Below, in pieces: positions 60,144 to 64,000 of a DNA stretch of 64,000 nucleotides (position 1 is the first letter of the stretch; each line of letters starts with the position of its first letter). The notes beneath the pieces are model-generated. The model was not told the DNA's origin, did not search any database, and saw nothing but the letters and a program-made list of their open reading frames with translations. The stretch comes from JAAGZL01 sp050290785 (GTDB lineage Bacteria; Pseudomonadota; Gammaproteobacteria; Chromatiales; Chromatiaceae). The position numbers and the translations under genes are program-made. Where the stretch lies: NCBI GenBank assembly GCA_050290785.1, contig JBNKIR010000001.1:62001-126000 (forward strand). The letters are read 5' to 3'.

Positions 60144-60716
60144 TGCTTTTACATTGCCTGTCAGCGTGTTTATATTCTCTTCAAAAACATTAACTAACTA
60201 AATAATTTATATAGTATTTAGCGTCAAATAATCCAAATATCTTTAGCGTATTTAGTGTGAATCAAATCTTGATTGATTGTAAGGTAGTTGGTTTTGTGTG
60301 TTTACTATCCCACATCGCTAACAATATTCATTAATAAATACCTATAAAACAATAAGTAATACAGAAAAACTAATGTTATTTATTAAATATAATTGCGACG
60401 TCACCTATGGAATCCATCGTAACTAAGAACCACATAGATATACGCATAATATATATTATGTTAAATGATATATAGGGTTTCATATTGGCTGTTTCAACCC
60501 CTCCCTCTGCTTTGTATAAGCAGATGTGCACTTGATTATTACCAAGCTGATTTATCTGTATTTAACTCTTGCATTTCCCAGATTTATGCCTAAAATCGCA
60601 GCACCTTTTGCAACCCTGTGGGGATTTATGTTTTTTCTCTAAACGAGCGTCTCTCCGGTAGGTAGCGACGCTAGTAATTTTAATAGACGTTGTTTTTTTA
60701 CTTGGAGAGTAGCTTA
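60144..60716. other. A+T-rich divergent regulatory region upstream of speD
   Basis: This 573-bp region between the unrecognised gene and speD contains no gene I can support. Three copies of TTTAG(C/T)GT at 60217-60224, 60242-60249 and 60251-60258 suggest an operator. CTGCTT/AAGCAG (60507-60523) and AGCGTC/GACGCT (60646-60672) form short hairpins, the second within the likely speD leader, followed by a T-rich stretch at 60690-60698. Their roles are unknown. Confidence 0.5.
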
Positions 60717-61193
60717 ATGGGGCACAAAGCTTCTACGGCGCTTGATAGCGTCATACCTATTGCAAACGCCACTGCCATCGCCAATGCTGCGACTGGATTT
60801 TCAGCTGGTACAGAAAGTGAAGACCACTTTACCACCCGTAACGGTATAGAATTCGCAGGAACCCACCTGATCCTGGATTTCTGGGGTGCTCAGGGTCTGG
60901 ATCAATTGGACCGTATGGAGCAGGCCATGCGTGAGGCCGTTAAGGTAGCCGGTGCTACCCTACTCCATATCCACCTGCATCATTTTACCCCTAACGGCGG
61001 TATCTCGGGTGTTGCAGTCCTTGCCGAATCGCACATAAGTGTGCACACCTGGCCTGAGCGTAACTTTGCTGCCTTCGATATCTTTATGTGTGGTGATGCC
61101 ATGCCTGAGATGGCCATACCTGTTCTCAAACGCGCCTTCAGCCCTGATCGTATGGTCATTAGTGAGCACCTGCGTGGAGTTGTAGAAAAATGA
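60717..61193 (+). CDS. speD: S-adenosylmethionine decarboxylase proenzyme
   Basis: The 158-residue pyruvoyl enzyme provides decarboxylated SAM for spermidine synthesis. Self-cleavage should occur between Glu104 and Ser105 in LAESHISVHTWPE. HIHLHHFTPNGG and the late Cys125 are also conserved. It is of the short SpeH type, but has about 40 extra N-terminal residues of low-complexity Ala/Thr sequence before FAGTHLILDFWG. The ATG at 60717 has GGAG 10 nt upstream; a TTG-like start 9 codons earlier is less likely. It overlaps speE by 4 nt. Confidence 0.95.
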   Translation: MGHKASTALDSVIPIANATAIANAATGFSAGTESEDHFTTRNGIEFAGTHLILDFWGAQGLDQLDRMEQAMREAVKVAGATLLHIHLHHFTPNGGISGVAVLAESHISVHTWPERNFAAFDIFMCGDAMPEMAIPVLKRAFSPDRMVISEHLRGVVEK

Positions 61194-62044
61194 GCAAAGT
61201 GTTTAACGAAACACTTTATGATGCCCTGAATCAGAGCTTTCGTATCGATAAGCTCTATTTCGAGCAGAAGACTGATCATCAGCACCTAATGATCTTCCAT
61301 AACGCCTTTCTGGGTCGTGTAATGACACTGGATGGCGTTGTTCAGACAACTGAGAAGGATGAGTTCATATATCATGAGATGATGGCCCACGTACCTATTC
61401 TGGCTCATGGTGATGTACGTAATGTCTTGATTATCGGTGGTGGTGACGGTGGTATGTTACGCGAAGTAGCCAAGCATACCTCAGTCGATCACATCACTAT
61501 GGTGGAGATAGATGGTGCTGTTGTGGAGATGGCTAAGACCTATCTACCCAACCACTCCAATGGCGCCTTTGATGATTCGCGTCTGGACCTGGTTATCGCC
61601 GACGGTATGGATTTCGTGCGTGAGACCGATAGACGTTTTGATGTAATCATCTCAGACAGCACCGATCCCATCGGTCCTGGTGAGGTGCTGTTCAGCGAAG
61701 ATTTCTATGGTCAATGCAAACGTATCCTCAATCCTGGAGGTGTAATCGCCACCCAGAATGGCGTTCCCTTCTTTCAGATTGACGAGGTTCTACATACCGC
61801 CAGGCGCATGGGGCAACACTTTGCCGATCAGACCTTCTACTCTGCGGCGGTCCCCACCTACTATGGTGGCATTATGACCTTTGCCTGGGGTTCGGATGAT
61901 GCATCTCTGCGTTCGCACAATATAGACACACTGCGTCAGAGATATACCGCATCTGGTATACCCACACGATACTATACCCCAGAGATTCACCAGGCCAGCT
62001 TCGCCCTGCCCCGCTATGTATCGGAGGCCCTCGCGCAGGGATGA
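61190..62044 (+). CDS. speE: spermidine synthase
   Basis: The 284-residue aminopropyltransferase joins the aminopropyl group of decarboxylated SAM to putrescine. Motifs are LMIFHNAFLGRVMTLDGVVQTTEKDEFIYHEMMAHVP, the nucleotide motif VLIIGGGDGGMLREV, MVEIDGAVVEM, the catalytic DVIISDSTDPIGPGE, and YYGGIMTFAWGSD. It is coupled to speD by an ATGA overlap and followed after 3 nt by a decarboxylase gene that should provide putrescine. Confidence 0.96.
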   Translation: MSKVFNETLYDALNQSFRIDKLYFEQKTDHQHLMIFHNAFLGRVMTLDGVVQTTEKDEFIYHEMMAHVPILAHGDVRNVLIIGGGDGGMLREVAKHTSVDHITMVEIDGAVVEMAKTYLPNHSNGAFDDSRLDLVIADGMDFVRETDRRFDVIISDSTDPIGPGEVLFSEDFYGQCKRILNPGGVIATQNGVPFFQIDEVLHTARRMGQHFADQTFYSAAVPTYYGGIMTFAWGSDDASLRSHNIDTLRQRYTASGIPTRYYTPEIHQASFALPRYVSEALAQG

Positions 62045-62047
62045 CCC

Positions 62048-63193
62048 TTGAACGACCGGGTCATTCGTTTTGGTGGCAGTGATGAGGAGCAGGCGTATTA
62101 CCGTGCGCTGGTGGCTAAACACGGCTCTCCCCTGCTGGTTCTGGACTGTGCGGAACTGCGCCGCAACTACAGATTGCTGCAAGAGCAACTGCCTGGTGTG
62201 GATCTCTATTACGCCATAAAGGCATTTGCGTATCCTGCCATTCTGCAGGTCCTGAGTGAGATGGATGCCAACTTCGATGTTGCCTCTGCCGGTGAGATCG
62301 ACATGTTGCGTGAGCTACAGATAAGCGGCAGACGTACTATCCATACCCATCCCATCAAGAAGGATACCGATATCAAGGCAGCCTTACGGGGCGGTTCCAC
62401 CACCTTCGTCGTGGACAATATAGATGAGCTGAAGAAGCTGATCCCATACAAACAGCGCATCGGTCTACTGCTGCGCGTCAGTTTCCGTAGTGACAGCGCC
62501 AAGGTGGATCTTTCCCGCAAATTCGGCTGCGCCCCGGATCAGGTGCCGGAACTGGTACAACAGGCCGCTGAATTGGGTGTACATGTGCGCGGGCTATCAT
62601 TCCATGTCGGCTCCCAAAGCACCACCCCTGATGCCCATGTGGATGCCATTGAACGTTGCGCAGCACTGATCAGGGAGATTGAAGAACGTGAGGATCGTCC
62701 TATGGATGTGCTGGACATAGGCGGCGGCTTCCCAGTGGACTACGCCACGACCGGATTCGATGCGGATGGCTACTTCGCACCCATCCGCAACGCCTTGCAG
62801 GGTCTGCCGGAACATATAAATGTCATCGCCGAGCCAGGCAGATTCCTGATCGCATCAGCGGTGACCGGCATCAGCACCATCAGCGGCAAGGCCAGGCGCG
62901 GAGACTATCTATGGTACTATCTGGATGACGGTATCTACGGCTCATACAGCGGACAACTGTTTGACCATACGATCTACCCCTTGCAGATATTCAATCAGGC
63001 CACAGAGCGCCAGAGATCGATCCTGGCTGGACCCACCTGCGACAGCATAGATATCATCGCTGAAGATGTGGATCTTCCTGAACTGCAGGAAGGAGATCTG
63101 CTGATCGGGCATATGATGGGGGCATACACCCATGCCACATCCACCAGCTTTAACTCGCTTGAGGGTGCGAAGATCGTAGTGGTAAATAGATAG
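62048..63193 (+). CDS. fold III PLP decarboxylase, ornithine decarboxylase-like
   Basis: The 381-residue alanine-racemase-fold enzyme carries the PLP lysine Lys58 in YYAIKAFAYP, the phosphate-binding LDIGGGFPV, and the catalytic Cys331 in GPTCDSID, as in eukaryotic-type ornithine decarboxylases and related lysine/ornithine enzymes. Position in a speD-speE operon suggests it makes putrescine from ornithine. A TTG start (62048) with GGGA 7 nt ahead gives the family N-terminus. Lysine activity is a plausible alternative or side activity. Confidence 0.92.
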   Translation: MNDRVIRFGGSDEEQAYYRALVAKHGSPLLVLDCAELRRNYRLLQEQLPGVDLYYAIKAFAYPAILQVLSEMDANFDVASAGEIDMLRELQISGRRTIHTHPIKKDTDIKAALRGGSTTFVVDNIDELKKLIPYKQRIGLLLRVSFRSDSAKVDLSRKFGCAPDQVPELVQQAAELGVHVRGLSFHVGSQSTTPDAHVDAIERCAALIREIEEREDRPMDVLDIGGGFPVDYATTGFDADGYFAPIRNALQGLPEHINVIAEPGRFLIASAVTGISTISGKARRGDYLWYYLDDGIYGSYSGQLFDHTIYPLQIFNQATERQRSILAGPTCDSIDIIAEDVDLPELQEGDLLIGHMMGAYTHATSTSFNSLEGAKIVVVNR

Positions 63194-63235
63194 ACGCAGC
63201 TTAGACCACGCCCGTTTCAAGCAAAAAACATGTGT

Positions 63236-63273
63236 AATGAGGACGAATATTCAGTATCGTCTTCGTCCTCATT
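63236..63273. terminator. bidirectional hairpin between the spermidine operon and creD
   Basis: AATGAGGACGAA (63236-63247) and TTCGTCCTCATT (63262-63273) form a perfect 12-bp stem, followed by GTTTCTGTT on plus. It lies between convergent genes and should terminate both. Confidence 0.85.
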
Positions 63274-63285
63274 GTTTCTGTTCGA

Positions 63286-64000
63286 TCATACCTGATCGTC
63301 AATCATTTCTCTCTGAGCGCCATACCAATTCACATTCCTGGTTACAAACATCACCAGAGCCAGTATTGCAAACAGACCGATCGAACCAGCTAGGAGCGAG
63401 TACTCCTGTTCCTGCAACAGGGCGAGAAGATAGAGATAAAGTGCAGTCATCCCTCCTCCAACCATTGCCGCCCTCCCCCTGCTCTGCAGCACGATCTTGG
63501 CATATGATGTTACCAGAGATATCACCATGGATGCGGCGATAAAATAGGCACAGATAAATCCTATGTGCTCTGCCAACGATAGCAACAACAGATAGAACAG
63601 ACACACCGCTCCGCCAACAAGGAGATACTGCAAGGGGTGAACGCGTATACCGCTCAGGATCTCGAACAGCCAAAACCCAATGAAGGTCAGTCCGATAAAA
63701 ATCAACTCATATTTCATGCTGCGTTCCGATTTGCCGTAGGTATCGAGGGGGAATGCCAGGTCCACACCTATCGCCGAATCGCATACCTTCTTTTGATTGC
63801 TCTTGCTTCTATTAAACCAACTTTGCGGATAGTTGCGTCCCAGATACGGGATCTCCCAGGATGCGCTGAAGCCATTCTCATTTACAGTTCTGTTAGTGGG
63901 TAACCAGTTGCCCTGAAAACTCGGATCTTTCCAATCTGAAGCCATAGTGATGGAACTGTGGCGTCCGACCGGTGCAATGTAAAATCCATCGCTGCCGCCC
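63286..64000 (-). CDS. creD: CreD-family inner-membrane protein, C-terminal part (5' end outside window)
   Basis: The frame is open to the right edge (GGSDGFYIAPVGRHSSITM continues upstream of an internal ATG), so this is the C-terminal part of CreD, about 238 residues. The periplasmic segment SDWKDPSFQGNWLPTNRTVNENGFSASWEIPYLGRN and several following membrane helices with GFWLFEILSGIRVHPLQYLLVGGAVCLFYLLLLSLAEHIGF match the family. CreD is linked to the CreBC two-component system and envelope integrity. The creBC genes, if linked, would be to the right. Confidence 0.92.
   Translation of the reverse strand, partial: GGSDGFYIAPVGRHSSITMASDWKDPSFQGNWLPTNRTVNENGFSASWEIPYLGRNYPQSWFNRSKSNQKKVCDSAIGVDLAFPLDTYGKSERSMKYELIFIGLTFIGFWLFEILSGIRVHPLQYLLVGGAVCLFYLLLLSLAEHIGFICAYFIAASMVISLVTSYAKIVLQSRGRAAMVGGGMTALYLYLLALLQEQEYSLLAGSIGLFAILALVMFVTRNVNWYGAQREMIDDQV

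Noticed and set aside
60481..60698. Possible riboswitch ahead of speD
   Set aside because: Only two short hairpins; no match to a riboswitch consensus I can recognise, so it is only noted as a structured leader.

Overview
The window is chromosomal DNA of a free-living-type Gammaproteobacterium with roughly half G+C. The best evidence is the conserved order yceD-rpmF-plsX-fabH-fabG-acpP-fabF-pabC-mltG-tmk-holB-pilZ-tatD, with zapE, rlmD, nagZ, cysM and a BarA-type kinase nearby. A diheme cytochrome resembling the cytochrome subunit of flavocytochrome c sulfide dehydrogenase and an Na+-pumping oxaloacetate decarboxylase hint at a sulfur-oxidising (Chromatiales-like) relative. That placement is inference only. 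I saw no tRNA, rRNA, CRISPR array, prophage or insertion sequence.

Layout. (1) 1-5.6 kb: TonB-linked uptake, with the end of an outer-membrane receptor, a BtuCDF/FecBCDE-type ABC transporter, a TonB protein and an exported protein with phospholipase C/P1-nuclease-like motifs. (2) 5.7-11.4 kb: the complete 2-oxoglutarate dehydrogenase complex (sucA, sucB, lpd). (3) 11.5-18.6 kb: small stress and unknown genes (OsmC, YciI), a membrane-protein cluster (DUF2238, DUF2157, DUF4401, GDYXXLXY), a chemoreceptor, a VOC protein and cytochrome c. (4) 18.6-24.4 kb: xthA, zapE, an HD-GYP protein, a FadL-like porin and mepA. (5) 24.5-32.3 kb, minus strand: TonB-dependent receptor, periplasmic binding protein, BarA-like hybrid kinase, Y-family polymerase and a very short SRAP-like protein. 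(6) 32.4-41.2 kb: cysM, rlmD, a CYTH phosphatase, a peptide-type ABC importer carrying an internal L,D-transpeptidase gene but no ATPase gene, a FliL-like protein, nagZ and hpt. (7) 41.2-44.9 kb: a 54-residue membrane protein, a repeat lipoprotein, a stand-alone EF-G and Maf. (8) 45.2-48.4 kb: oadGAB. (9) 48.5-58.6 kb: the fatty-acid, cell-wall and replication cluster, without fabD. (10) 58.6-64 kb: an extensin-like protein, an unrecognised protein, a spermidine pathway operon (speD, speE, ornithine decarboxylase-like) and the end of creD.

The main points for follow-up are the receptor/binding protein/BarA-like kinase operon, the 136-residue SRAP-like protein beside a Y-family polymerase, the L,D-transpeptidase without a signal peptide inside a peptide ABC operon, a probable AUC start codon in the DUF2238 gene, a consensus promoter so close to yceD that its mRNA should be leaderless, two REP-type inverted pairs with compensatory stem changes, and the absence of fabD from its usual place. 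I did not find a clearly new multi-gene defence or mobile system.
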